A stretch of DNA of 64,000 nucleotides from Bacteroidales bacterium (GTDB taxonomy: Bacteria > Bacteroidota > Bacteroidia > Bacteroidales > ML635J-15), in NCBI GenBank assembly GCA_003249955.1, contig QKHS01000017.1, forward strand, positions 1 through 64,000. The letters run 5' to 3'. Positions 1 to 8,560 of this stretch are shown one piece after another. How positions within the stretch are numbered: the first letter of the stretch is position 1; every line of letters begins with the position of its first letter. The translations under genes were made by a program, and so were the position numbers. Under the pieces are notes generated by a model, which was given only the letters and a program-made list of their open reading frames with translations, ran no database searches and was not told where the DNA came from.

Positions 1-163
1 AACTTTCTGACACGCAGAAACAGTAACAAATTTTCTTGCAAATCCTGATAAATATCACAATTTTTCCTGCATTATCCGGGGATTCTCAATTTATAAACAA
101 TTTAAATTTCGCTGCAATTATTTCCTGATTTTAAACAGTTTTATCCCATCTGTTTTTAAACTA

Positions 164-194
164 TTGTTATTTAGACCGAATTATTGTAATTTTG
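164..194 (+). promoter_or_regulatory. Bacteroidota-type promoter of fabG
   Basis: TTG at 164-166, a 20-bp gap, then TAATTTTG at 187-194 match the Bacteroidota primary-sigma consensus (TTTG, about 20 bp, TAnnTTTG). The -7 box lies 20 nt before the ATG at 215. This supports starting fabG at 215 and not at the in-frame TTG at 164, which is part of the promoter. The preceding bases 1-163 show nothing recognisable. Confidence 0.6.
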
Positions 195-214
195 CACAAT
201 TAAAAATTAAAAAT

Positions 215-961
215 ATGAAATTATTAGAAGGAAAAGTTGTATTGGTGACCGGAGCTGCCAGAGGCATCGGAAAATCAATTGCCATTGCTTGTGCCAATGC
301 AGGAGCTGCTGTTGCATTTACTGACATTGCACGTGACGATAATTTTGTTGCATTGGAAAATGAACTTAAATCTATAGGTGTAAAAGCTATGGGCTTTGTT
401 TCAAATGCTGCTGATCTTAACTCTTCTTCACAAACAGTTGACGAAGTTGTTGCAGAATTTGAAAGAATAGATGTTCTGGTAAACAATGCTGGTATTACCC
501 GTGACACTCTGCTCATGAGAATGACAGAAGAGCAATGGGATCTTGTAATAAATGTAAACCTGAAATCAGTATTTAACCTTACTAAAGCGGTTCAGAAAAC
601 CATGCTCAAACAACGTAGCGGTTCTATTATCAACATGAGTTCTGTAGTAGGGGTTTCCGGAAATGCAGGTCAGGCAAACTATTCTGCTTCCAAAGCAGGT
701 ATAATCGGATTTACAAAATCTATGGCAAGAGAATTAGGCCCGCGCAATATTCGTTGTAATGCTATTGCTCCGGGATTTATCGAAACCGAAATGACTAAAG
801 CAATTCCTGAAGAAGCAAGAAAAGAATGGGCTGAAAAAATTCCGCTTAAACGTGCCGGACAACCTGAAGATGTTGCTAATCTTGTGATTTTCCTCGGTTC
901 CGATATGTCTTCATACATTTCGGGTCAGGTTATTAATGTTTGTGGTGCAATGCTTACATAG
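215..961 (+). CDS. fabG: 3-oxoacyl-[acyl-carrier-protein] reductase FabG
   Basis: NADPH-dependent short-chain dehydrogenase that reduces 3-oxoacyl-ACP in cytoplasmic fatty acid elongation. The 248-residue protein has the glycine-rich nucleotide motif TGAARGIG near residue 14, the NNAG motif, the catalytic Ser in NMSSVVG, and YSASK (Y-x3-K). The C-terminal part is FabG-like (AIAPGFIETEMT, then SGQVINVCG). Length is normal for the family. I chose the ATG at 215 because the upstream in-frame TTG falls inside the promoter. The next gene starts about 8 nt downstream and is probably cotranscribed. This could supply the ketoreductase step that the acyl-chain locus at 47.9-59.2 kb lacks, but that is only inference. 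Confidence 0.93.
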   Translation: MKLLEGKVVLVTGAARGIGKSIAIACANAGAAVAFTDIARDDNFVALENELKSIGVKAMGFVSNAADLNSSSQTVDEVVAEFERIDVLVNNAGITRDTLLMRMTEEQWDLVINVNLKSVFNLTKAVQKTMLKQRSGSIINMSSVVGVSGNAGQANYSASKAGIIGFTKSMARELGPRNIRCNAIAPGFIETEMTKAIPEEARKEWAEKIPLKRAGQPEDVANLVIFLGSDMSSYISGQVINVCGAMLT

Positions 962-969
962 TTCACAAA

Positions 970-3051
970 TTGGAAATACATTTCGAATATCCGTCATATC
1001 TTATAATAGTGGCTGCATTAATTGCAGCCTCTGTTTCTTTTTTACTTTATTATAAAGACAGACTCTTCGCAGATTTACAAAAATGGAAAAAGAATCTGAT
1101 GACTGCTTTGAGGTTTGTTTTTATATTTATTATTTTACTGCTTTTGCTTAATCCGGTTTTTAAAAGTACCGGTACCGTAATTCAAAAACCTGTTGTTGTT
1201 TTTGTGCAGGATAATTCAAAATCCTTAATTTTAAACCGCGATTCTTCGTACTATAAAAATCAATATAAAAAAGATATTGACGCACTGCTCGAAAAATTAC
1301 GGAACAGCTACGACCTTAAATATCTTCAGTTTTCTGAATCCACGACAACAGACTCTGTTTTGGATTACAGCGGCAGCACAACAGACATTTCATCCATATT
1401 CCCTGAAGTTATTTCGCGTTTTTCGGGAATGAATCTGGGTGCTGTTATCATTGCTACCGACGGCATTTATAATCGTGGGGTAAATCCGGGTTACAGTAAC
1501 AATCTGAATTTTCCCGTTTACTCAATAGCTCTGGGAGACACTATAACCCAGAAAGATCTGGTTCTTAAAGACATTATGCACAACCGTATTGCGTTTCTGG
1601 GGAACAAATTTCCGCTGAAAGTTTTTATAAATGCCGAGAAATGCCCGGAGAAAGAATCGGAAATAATAATACGCCGGGATGAAAAGATTGTTTACTCGGC
1701 AAAATTTTCCTTACCTGAGAATACTCCTTCAACAACTTTGGAAATAGAACTTACGGCAGACAAAAGCGGAGTGCAACAATATGAAACAGAGCTAAGACAT
1801 TTAAAAGATGAAATAAGTTACGAGAATAACCACAGTACTTTTGTTGTTAATGTTATTGACAACCGTAACAAAATATTGCTTCTGGCAAATGCTCCTCATC
1901 CCGATTTGGGAGCAATAAAATCTGCTTTAAAGGATAATCCTGATTTTGAGCTTAGCGTTAAATACATAAATGATATTAACGTAAACATAAAAGATTATGA
2001 CCTTGTAATTTTGCATCAATTACCATCTTTGCAAAACAAAGCAACAAACGTATTATCAGAGATTGAAAAAAATTCAATTCCGGCTCTGTACATTTTAGGG
2101 ACATCAAGTTCTTTACAGGCTTTTAATTCACTGGGAACAGGACTTGAAATTACAAATATGAGCAACAAGACCGACGACGCATCACCTGTTGCAAACCCGT
2201 CTTTCCTGTCTTTTGACCCCGGAGTGGATGCATCTGTATTCTACAAAAATCTATCACCGTTAAAAGTATTTTTCGGAGAATATAAGTTTAGCGGCGATAC
2301 CAGAATTTTTCTTTATCAGTCCGTTAACGGGGTTAAAACTCAAAAACCGCTTATAGCTTTTACAGAACAAAACAAATCAAAAAACGGATTCATTACCGGA
2401 GAAGGCATCTGGAGATGGAGAATTGACGATTACAAATACAATTCGGAACATACGGGATTTAACACCTTAATAAACCGTCTGGTTCAGTATCTGATGGTAA
2501 GGCGTGTTCAGGATAAATTAACCGTTGAATCGAAACAGGTTTTCAGCGAAAACGAACAGGTTGTTTTAAATGCTTCTTTTTATAATGAGGCTTATGAGCT
2601 TGTGCCGAATCTTGAGATTGTTATTAACTTAAAAAATGAATCAGGGAAAGAATTCAGGTATATTTCAGGTAATTTCGGCAACTCATACAGAACAGACATT
2701 GGCCGTTTACCTGCAGGTACATATCAATATACTGCAAAAACCTTATTTGACAATAAAGAATACACGGCAAGCGGAGAATTTATAGTTCAGAAAATAAATA
2801 TTGAAGCTCTTGTTACTACAGCCAGACACAATGTATTGTACCAACTTGCCGAGTTAACAGGGGGGAAAGTTTTTTATCCTGACAACATGATGCAAATACC
2901 TGAAACTCTTAAACAAAACTCAGGAGTTACGGACATTGCATACACTGACGAAAAGCTACATACCATAACAGATCTTTATCTCATATTCTTTGTAATCCTT
3001 CTCTTTGCAGCAGCAGAATGGATTCTAAGAAAATATTGGGGAGGGTATTAG
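970..3051 (+). CDS. VWA-like membrane protein, Bacteroidota type
   Basis: Large inner-membrane protein of a family common in Bacteroidota with no established function. Visible parts: two N-terminal membrane segments (about residues 8-26 and 42-62), then a von Willebrand factor A-like fold with a MIDAS-like DNSKSL and a later ATDGIYNRG. A long beta-rich periplasmic or cytoplasmic part follows, then a C-terminal membrane segment (LYLIFFVILLFAAAEWI). The architecture resembles BatA/BatB-type VWA proteins but lacks the short N-terminal BatA domain. No ATG is available near the start. The TTG at 970, 8 nt after the fabG stop, gives a sensible N terminus (EIHFEYPSY then TM1). A TTG at 940 inside fabG is possible but less likely. 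Confidence 0.65.
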   Translation: MEIHFEYPSYLIIVAALIAASVSFLLYYKDRLFADLQKWKKNLMTALRFVFIFIILLLLLNPVFKSTGTVIQKPVVVFVQDNSKSLILNRDSSYYKNQYKKDIDALLEKLRNSYDLKYLQFSESTTTDSVLDYSGSTTDISSIFPEVISRFSGMNLGAVIIATDGIYNRGVNPGYSNNLNFPVYSIALGDTITQKDLVLKDIMHNRIAFLGNKFPLKVFINAEKCPEKESEIIIRRDEKIVYSAKFSLPENTPSTTLEIELTADKSGVQQYETELRHLKDEISYENNHSTFVVNVIDNRNKILLLANAPHPDLGAIKSALKDNPDFELSVKYINDINVNIKDYDLVILHQLPSLQNKATNVLSEIEKNSIPALYILGTSSSLQAFNSLGTGLEITNMSNKTDDASPVANPSFLSFDPGVDASVFYKNLSPLKVFFGEYKFSGDTRIFLYQSVNGVKTQKPLIAFTEQNKSKNGFITGEGIWRWRIDDYKYNSEHTGFNTLINRLVQYLMVRRVQDKLTVESKQVFSENEQVVLNASFYNEAYELVPNLEIVINLKNESGKEFRYISGNFGNSYRTDIGRLPAGTYQYTAKTLFDNKEYTASGEFIVQKINIEALVTTARHNVLYQLAELTGGKVFYPDNMMQIPETLKQNSGVTDIAYTDEKLHTITDLYLIFFVILLFAAAEWILRKYWGGY

Positions 3052-3108
3052 GATCTGATTATCTGTTCCCGGTTTTTTAATCATTAATCATTGGTTTATT
3101 TTTTCAAT

Positions 3109-3134
3109 AAAAAAAGCCCCCGTTTCCGGAGGCT
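3109..3134 (-). terminator. Intrinsic terminator of the glutamine synthetase gene
   Basis: On the minus strand the arms AGCCTCC and GGGGGCT (3115-3121 with 3128-3134, one G-U pair) close a 6-nt loop and are followed by a run of seven T (complement of 3109-3115). It lies just downstream of the gene ending at 3154. Confidence 0.75.
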
Positions 3135-3153
3135 TATGTATAAACAAAGTTTA

Positions 3154-4665
3154 TTACATGCAATGCAAATATTTCATTACAAGTTTATAAATTTCATCAT
3201 GTTTGCCATAAAGCTGTTCGCTAAGTTTTTCGTCATCATATGCTTTAAGCTTGGCAACTACGCTATCAATAAGTCCTGCAGGGAAAACATCTGATTTCTC
3301 AAACATTTTTCTTTTGCTATTCAGCGCAAGTGCAGATTCGTAACAAGACAACGGAAGATTTTTAAGAGTCGAAAGTTTTTCTTTATTCTCATCTGCAAAA
3401 ATATTCACATTGACATATAATTTTTCTGCCAGTTCAAGCGAGTCGGGCATCTGAAGTCCGTGCTGCGAAGCCACGATTAATGATGCCACATACAAATAAA
3501 CATCTGCAGAACCATCACCGCTTCGTATTTCAACAGTTTGTTTGCTTTGTCCAAAGTTCATTTCTGACTTATCCTGAGGATTTGCATCATAAATCATCTT
3601 AACGTTTCCGGTCCATCCCAAAGGAACTCTCACAAGAACACTTCTGTTTCTGTCACCCCAGCAAATATTTGTTGGAGCTTCCTGATGCGGAACAAGTCTG
3701 AGATAAGATGTAGGAATTGTATTACCGAAAGCAGTAAGGGCATCTGCCATATCAAGAATACCTGCAATCATTTTCTTTGCATCCTTACTCAGTTTATCAT
3801 CCTCAATCATCATATTTTTGCCGTCTTTTTCCAGCATCATATGAATATGAAGGCCGCTTCCTGCTTTTCCTACGGTAATTTTCGGAGCAAAGCTTATATT
3901 AACTTCATAATCACTGCAAAGTTTACGAAGAATCCATTTGGCAATTATCATCTGGTCTGCTGCAGACTCTGCATTACAAGGCAGAAATTCTATTTCCTGC
4001 TGTTCGTAATAACATTTATCGTCAGTAAAATTGCCAACTTCAGAATGACCGTATTTTATTTTACCACCGCACATTGCAATTAAACGCATTGCTTCTTTAC
4101 GGATAAATTCGAAATTTGCAAACGGATCAGACGCATGATAACCTTTCTGGTCAACTGCCGGGAACAGTTTATTTTCATCTTTATCTGCAATAATATAATA
4201 TTCGAGTTCTCCCAATGCTTTAAAAGTATAACCTGTTGTCTTTTTAAATTCTTCGTGAGCTTTTCTCAGAATATATTCAGGAGATGATTCAAGTGGTTTT
4301 CCTTCGTTGTTATAGTATGAGCAAAGAATATCCAGACTCGGAACTTCTTCAAAAGGATTTACAAATGCAGTGCTGTAACGCGGAACAACATATAAATCGC
4401 TTGAATCTGCTCCTATAAATTTAAAAAGGCTTGACCCGTCAACTCTTTCACCTGTTGTAAGCACCAAATCCAGATGCTCCATACTGTTAATAACAAAATT
4501 AAGAGTCTTTAATCTGCCATCGTCTGCTACATACCGAAAATTGAGCATTTCGATATCATTCCCGATAATAAAATCAATAATATCCTTTTTGGTAAAATCT
4601 TTGGAATGTTTTTTAAGATAACGCTCCAACACATGCGGATTTAAATCAAATTGTGTGTTTCCCAT
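3154..4665 (-). CDS. Glutamine synthetase family protein
   Basis: Predicted to be a GlnA-family ligase (glutamate + ammonia + ATP to glutamine). The 503-residue protein has an N-terminal beta-Grasp region ending in VDGSS, then the catalytic domain. That domain has GELEYYI (metal-binding Glu), YYEQQEIEFLP, GSGLHIHM (GAGxHxH-like), the ATP-binding NRSVLVRVP stretch and VEIRSGDGSADVYLY (the family's E-x-R-x-x-D near the active site). It is slightly longer than typical GSI (about 470) and lacks the canonical adenylylation-loop signature, so a GS-like ligase with another amine substrate is possible. It is monocistronic, with its own terminator at 3109-3134. Confidence 0.85.
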   Translation of the reverse strand: MGNTQFDLNPHVLERYLKKHSKDFTKKDIIDFIIGNDIEMLNFRYVADDGRLKTLNFVINSMEHLDLVLTTGERVDGSSLFKFIGADSSDLYVVPRYSTAFVNPFEEVPSLDILCSYYNNEGKPLESSPEYILRKAHEEFKKTTGYTFKALGELEYYIIADKDENKLFPAVDQKGYHASDPFANFEFIRKEAMRLIAMCGGKIKYGHSEVGNFTDDKCYYEQQEIEFLPCNAESAADQMIIAKWILRKLCSDYEVNISFAPKITVGKAGSGLHIHMMLEKDGKNMMIEDDKLSKDAKKMIAGILDMADALTAFGNTIPTSYLRLVPHQEAPTNICWGDRNRSVLVRVPLGWTGNVKMIYDANPQDKSEMNFGQSKQTVEIRSGDGSADVYLYVASLIVASQHGLQMPDSLELAEKLYVNVNIFADENKEKLSTLKNLPLSCYESALALNSKRKMFEKSDVFPAGLIDSVVAKLKAYDDEKLSEQLYGKHDEIYKLVMKYLHCM

Positions 4666-4775
4666 GTCTTATCTTTTTTTATTAATTAGTTTCTGTATCA
4701 AATTTCGCTAAAAATAAATATTTTTGTTCACGTAACAATGAGTTTAGGCTAAAATATATTTTAAAGCATCTGTAT

Positions 4776-5537
4776 ATGTTTTTTTATTTGTCAAAAATAT
4801 TTCAATATTTGTTTTCTCCTACAATCTGGATAATTGTTCTTTTTGCAATTTCACTTATACTTAAGGAAGAAAAAACAGCTAAAAACCTCAGGATCATCGC
4901 TTTTGTAATGCTGTTGTTTTTCTCAAATCCTTTTATTTTTTACGAAATTATGCGTGCCTGGGAACCTGAAGCAAAACAAAAAACAGAGATAAAAGATCAT
5001 TACGATTATGGCATTGTGCTTACCGGAATGATGACTTATGATGCAAAATTTGAAAGGATTAATTTTAAATCTTCTTCTGACAGATTGCTACAGGCTTTGG
5101 AATTATATCAGGAAGGTCGAATAGACAAAATTTTCATTTCAGGAGGGTCTGGCGACGTATTTAACCAAAAAGATAAGGAATCGGCTATTCTTAAAGATTT
5201 TCTTCTTAAACTTGGATTTCCTGACGAGGACATCATTATTGAAACAGAATCGAAAAACACATACGGGAATGCTGTTGAAGCGGCAAAAATTCTTAAGCCT
5301 GGCGAAAGCAATGATACTTATCTCTTAATTACTTCAGCTTTTCACATGCGCCGCGCCGAAGGATGTTTCAAAAAACAGGGATTTATTTTCGATACTTATG
5401 TTACGGACAGGTATGCGGGTAAGCGTATTTTTACTCCCGATCTGTTTGTACCAAAACCCGAAATTCTTAACAACTGGACATTACTGGTGCACGAAGTATC
5501 AGGATATCTGATTTATGATGTAACAGGAAAACTGTAA
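4776..5537 (+). CDS. YdcF/DUF218 family membrane protein
   Basis: The 253-residue protein has two N-terminal membrane segments (about residues 8-28 and 38-57) and then a DUF218 domain (YdcF, ElyC and SanA family). Signatures are YDYGIVLTG, RLLQALELYQEGRIDKIFISGG, ESKNTYGNAVEAAKIL and LLITSAFHMRRAEGCFKKQG. Family members are linked to cell-envelope integrity or bind S-adenosylmethionine, but the reaction is not established. The ATG at 4776 is preceded by an AT-rich region. The gene stands alone and converges on rtcB. Confidence 0.85.
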   Translation: MFFYLSKIFQYLFSPTIWIIVLFAISLILKEEKTAKNLRIIAFVMLLFFSNPFIFYEIMRAWEPEAKQKTEIKDHYDYGIVLTGMMTYDAKFERINFKSSSDRLLQALELYQEGRIDKIFISGGSGDVFNQKDKESAILKDFLLKLGFPDEDIIIETESKNTYGNAVEAAKILKPGESNDTYLLITSAFHMRRAEGCFKKQGFIFDTYVTDRYAGKRIFTPDLFVPKPEILNNWTLLVHEVSGYLIYDVTGKL

Positions 5538-5564
5538 AATATTTTAAATAACTTTTAAAATATT
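5538..5564 (+). terminator. AT-rich hairpin after the YdcF-family gene
   Basis: Perfect 11-bp inverted repeat AATATTTTAAA (5538-5548) with TTTAAAATATT (5554-5564), immediately after the stop codon. It could act as a weak terminator in either direction. Confidence 0.4.
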
Positions 5565-5607
5565 CATTTTGATCAAACCGCACATAATTGACGGTCTGAC
5601 CAAAATG
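5565..5607 (-). terminator. 16-bp stem-loop downstream of rtcB
   Basis: Arms 5565-5580 and 5592-5607 around an 11-nt loop. Read as minus-strand RNA, all 16 positions pair, two of them as G-U. In plus-strand RNA the same two positions would be A-C mismatches, so the structure is directional and fits the minus-strand gene rtcB. The downstream sequence is AU-rich, not a clean U run. Confidence 0.55.
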
Positions 5608-5619
5608 GAGATTTCTTTA

Positions 5620-6792
5620 TCACCCTTTAATTACAGCCATAGGTGATAACTCTGTTTTAATTTTCACCAGATCTTTTTGAAAAGCCATAACCTGAGTAAT
5701 ATCTTTGTATGCTGATGCAGCTTCTTCAAGGTCGCTCTGACTACGAATTGCATGAATAACTCCAAGTTTATCAAGTTTAGCGATTTCTTCCTCAAGATTC
5801 AGATTTTTCTTTGCACTGCTCCTGCTCATTAAACGACCGGCCCCATGTGAACAACTCATAAAACTTTCACGATTACCAAGTCCTTCAACAATATAAGATT
5901 TTGTTCCCTGAGAACCCGGGATAATTCCGGTTTCGCCTTCTTTTGCCGAAGTGGCTCCTTTGCGATGTACAAGGACCTTTTCGCCATAGTGTTTTTCCCA
6001 GGCAGCATAATTGTGAGCAATATTTATCACAGGTTCAAATACTGTTTCCGGCATAGTGCTTACAAAAACATCCTGAATTCTGGTCATCATCAGCAAACGA
6101 TTTGCAAATGCGAAATCAACACAATATTTCATTTCCAGGTAATAATCTCTTGCTCCTTCTGTCTCGAACGGTAAAAATGCCAGATCGAATTTAGGATTTA
6201 TTGCAGAATGCCATAAAGCGTTAAGTTTTTTAGCCTTCGTATTATAGAATTCTGCCACTTTAAGCCCTATATTTCTACTTCCTGAATGTATCATAATCCA
6301 CACAAAGCCTTCATTATCTCTCTGAATTTCAATAAAATGATTTCCACCACCCAGAGTTCCTATTTGCTTAATCGCAGACATGTACTGCTGACGGACAACT
6401 GTAAGTTTTTCAACATCATGCCCCTGAGGCATTAAAGCCTCGTCCTGTTTTTCCTTGTGGTGCTCAAATCCCAAAGGAACAACACCCCTAATCAAAGAAA
6501 GCAATTTCTTCAGATTCTTATCCGTCATATCTTCCTGCCGGATATTAGTTTTCACGGCACACATTCCACAACCAATGTCAACACCAACTGCATTAGGAAT
6601 AACAACTCCACGCGTAGCCATAACTCCACCGATAGGCATACCATAGCCTACATGTGCATCAGGCATAAGAGCAATATGATCAAATGCAAATGGCAGAGAT
6701 GCAAGATTAATAGCCTGCTGAACAGCTCCTTCTTCAATTTCATCAAGCCACAACTTAATCGGCAGCTTTTCTGTTTCAATAATTCTTTGCAT
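5620..6792 (-). CDS. rtcB: RNA-splicing ligase RtcB family protein
   Basis: GTP- and Mn(II)-dependent RNA ligase that joins 2',3'-cyclic-phosphate or 3'-phosphate ends to 5'-OH ends, in RNA repair. The 390 residues carry the family motifs: ALMPDAHVGYGMPIGG (42-56), VGVDIGCGM with metal-binding Asp72 and Cys75, GGGNHFIEI (148-156), His169 in IMIHSGSRN, His260 in NIAHNYA, and SCSHGAGR with His316, the expected guanylylated histidine. Length fits the short bacterial form. No archease gene is adjacent. It is divergent from a WYL-domain regulator, with a palindromic site between them, so stress-dependent control by that regulator is likely. Confidence 0.92.
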   Translation of the reverse strand: MQRIIETEKLPIKLWLDEIEEGAVQQAINLASLPFAFDHIALMPDAHVGYGMPIGGVMATRGVVIPNAVGVDIGCGMCAVKTNIRQEDMTDKNLKKLLSLIRGVVPLGFEHHKEKQDEALMPQGHDVEKLTVVRQQYMSAIKQIGTLGGGNHFIEIQRDNEGFVWIMIHSGSRNIGLKVAEFYNTKAKKLNALWHSAINPKFDLAFLPFETEGARDYYLEMKYCVDFAFANRLLMMTRIQDVFVSTMPETVFEPVINIAHNYAAWEKHYGEKVLVHRKGATSAKEGETGIIPGSQGTKSYIVEGLGNRESFMSCSHGAGRLMSRSSAKKNLNLEEEIAKLDKLGVIHAIRSQSDLEEAASAYKDITQVMAFQKDLVKIKTELSPMAVIKG

Positions 6793-6824
6793 AATAAAAT
6801 AATTTGATGCAAAAATATAAACCT

Positions 6825-6847
6825 ACTACGCAACCATATTGCGTAGT
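6825..6847. promoter_or_regulatory. Perfect palindromic operator between rtcB and the WYL regulator
   Basis: ACTACGCAA (6825-6833), 5-nt spacer, TTGCGTAGT (6839-6847): a perfect 9-bp inverted repeat in the 87-bp divergent intergenic region. Its right arm contains the TTG (6839-6841) that sits 20 bp before a TATTTTTA -7-like box at 6862-6869 of the regulator gene. On the minus strand, TATTTTTG at 6817-6810 is a candidate -7 box for rtcB. A protein bound here could control both genes. Confidence 0.65.
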
Positions 6848-6879
6848 TAAAATTATTTAAATATTTTTACAAAAAAAAC

Positions 6880-7899
6880 ATGCCTGTAAACAGATTAGCA
6901 TTAATTCGCTACAAAACCATAGACAATTGTTTGAGAAACCGCTTTCGCAAATGGACAATTCACAACCTTGTTGAAGCCTGTTCAGATGCTTTATTCGAAT
7001 TTGAAGGAAAATATCAGGGAGTAAGTTTACGCACAGTTCAACTTGATATTCAGAATATGAGAAGTGAGAAACTGGGTTATAATGCCCCCATAGTTGTTGT
7101 TGACAAAAAATATTACACTTACGATGATCCTGATTACAGTATTACAAACATGCCTCTTACCCCGGATGACATTTCTGTAATATCTCAGATCACTCATACT
7201 TTACAACAATTTCAGGGTTTCTCTCAATTTGCAGATATGCATGATGTCTTAAAGAAAATTGAAAATAAAATCTTCGCAATCAACAATAAAAACAAAACTA
7301 TTATTGATTTCGAAAAAAACAATAATCTTAAAGGACTGGAATTTATAGATCCTGTTTATAATGCAATCAAAGAAAAAAAGAATCTCAAAGTTGTTTATCA
7401 GCCTTTTAGCGCAAAAAATCCTATAATAATACTCTTAAGTCCGTATCTGTTAAAAGAATACCGGAACAGATGGTTTGTTTTCGGGGCATGGAAAAAGAAC
7501 AGACATGCGACGCCATTGGCTCTGGACAGAATTTTAAGATTAACGTGTACTTCTGATTATCCTTTTGACACAAACAGCGAACCTGATTTTGAAAAATATT
7601 TTAATAATATCATCGGTGTAACAAAACACACTAACAGACCTATTGAAGAAATTGTGTTTCACGTTACGACAAACGAAGCTCCTTACGTAATAACAAAACC
7701 GTTCCACCACAGTCAAAAAATAATAAATACTGACGAAACCGGAACTACATTCAGCCTCAATCTTATTCTTAATTTTGAAGCCGAGCGTGAATTAATCGGG
7801 TTTGGAGAAAGCCTTACAATTCTCAAGCCTGATTGGTTCAGAAAAAGATTTAAAGAAAGAGTTACCAAAATGCTGGCAAATTACAACCAAACTGTCTAA
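6880..7899 (+). CDS. WYL-domain transcriptional regulator
   Basis: The 339-residue protein has an N-terminal helix-turn-helix region (about 1-70, with RYKTIDNCLRNRF and the recognition-like SLRTVQLDIQNMR). The WYL domain follows (about 150-250: LKVVYQPFSAK, YLLKEYRNRWFVFGAW, PLALDRILRL), then the C-terminal extension found in this family (ERELIGFGESLTILKP). WYL proteins sense nucleic acids or nucleotides and often control repair or defence genes. The divergent neighbour rtcB and the shared palindrome suggest it regulates RNA-end repair and itself. Target and ligand are inferred, not shown. Confidence 0.85.
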   Translation: MPVNRLALIRYKTIDNCLRNRFRKWTIHNLVEACSDALFEFEGKYQGVSLRTVQLDIQNMRSEKLGYNAPIVVVDKKYYTYDDPDYSITNMPLTPDDISVISQITHTLQQFQGFSQFADMHDVLKKIENKIFAINNKNKTIIDFEKNNNLKGLEFIDPVYNAIKEKKNLKVVYQPFSAKNPIIILLSPYLLKEYRNRWFVFGAWKKNRHATPLALDRILRLTCTSDYPFDTNSEPDFEKYFNNIIGVTKHTNRPIEEIVFHVTTNEAPYVITKPFHHSQKIINTDETGTTFSLNLILNFEAERELIGFGESLTILKPDWFRKRFKERVTKMLANYNQTV

Positions 7900-7913
7900 A
7901 AACCAGTTGCCTC

Positions 7914-8477
7914 TCATTCTGACTTTCTCAGACTATTAATAATTTCATCTTCATCGTCTGCCTTAAGCTCAGATACCGATTTTACTATACTGTTCGGAAT
8001 TGTCATCGACAACACATATTGCTGTATTTTCCACACATCTCCTTGTTTTGTAAGGACTCCCGAACCACGGCAAATTTTCATCTGAGTATCCAGCAATTCG
8101 TCAAACCATGCGACTTTGCCTGTTTTATCAAAGTATATGTTTCGTTCGAGTGACTTAAAATCCCAGGCTCTGCCATTATCGAAATATGGTTTTGCCCAAA
8201 CCATAAAGCTATCTTTGCTCCAGTTCTCTGTCGCATCTGTTCCCATAAAAACAGCGTCTTCGGCATAATAACTGAAATACAAATCATAATCAGCATTAGC
8301 CGCAGCAATATTAAAAGAATCAAGCATGTTGTTTATTTTATGTTTCTCGTTATCAATCTGAATTGAATCTTGTTTTTCTGCTTTTAGGCAATCATTTTTT
8401 ATTTCTGTTTTTTGTGCGCAGGAAAAAAATAAAACTGCCACTGTTATAACAAAAAAACCTAAGCCTGTTGTTTTCAT
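7914..8477 (-). CDS. SnoaL-like (NTF2-fold) lipoprotein
   Basis: The 187-residue protein begins with a lipoprotein signal (hydrophobic stretch, then LFFSC with Cys20 as the lipidation site). A SnoaL/DUF4440-like NTF2-fold domain follows: INNMLDSFNIAAANADYDLYFSYYAEDAVFMG, then WFDELLDTQMKICRGSGVLTKQGDVWKIQQYVLSM. Bacteroidota members are secreted or periplasmic proteins of unknown function. It is probably anchored in the envelope. It converges on the WYL gene (14 nt between stops) and lies downstream of the peptidase gene, from which a terminator separates it. Confidence 0.8.
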   Translation of the reverse strand: MKTTGLGFFVITVAVLFFSCAQKTEIKNDCLKAEKQDSIQIDNEKHKINNMLDSFNIAAANADYDLYFSYYAEDAVFMGTDATENWSKDSFMVWAKPYFDNGRAWDFKSLERNIYFDKTGKVAWFDELLDTQMKICRGSGVLTKQGDVWKIQQYVLSMTIPNSIVKSVSELKADDEDEIINSLRKSE

Positions 8478-8512
8478 AGTTTGTTATTTATTTTTATTAA
8501 TCTATATAATGC

Positions 8513-8536
8513 AAAAAGGGACAGTCTCCCTGCCCC
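8513..8536 (-). terminator. Terminator of the M49-type peptidase gene
   Basis: On the minus strand GGGGCAG, a 5-nt loop, then CTGTCCC (7 bp with one G-U) is followed by TTTTT (complement of 8513-8517). It lies 25 nt past the peptidase stop. Confidence 0.7.
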
Positions 8537-8560
8537 TTCTGAATTGTATTTGTTTAAGTC

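Noticed and set aside
164-214. In-frame N-terminal extension of fabG from a TTG at 164
   Set aside because: The TTG and the following bases form the -33 to -7 promoter; the conserved FabG N terminus starts at 215.
3685-4083. Open frame of 132 codons on the plus strand inside the glutamine synthetase gene
   Set aside because: Antisense shadow of a strongly conserved gene, with no family match and Cys/Ile-rich random composition.
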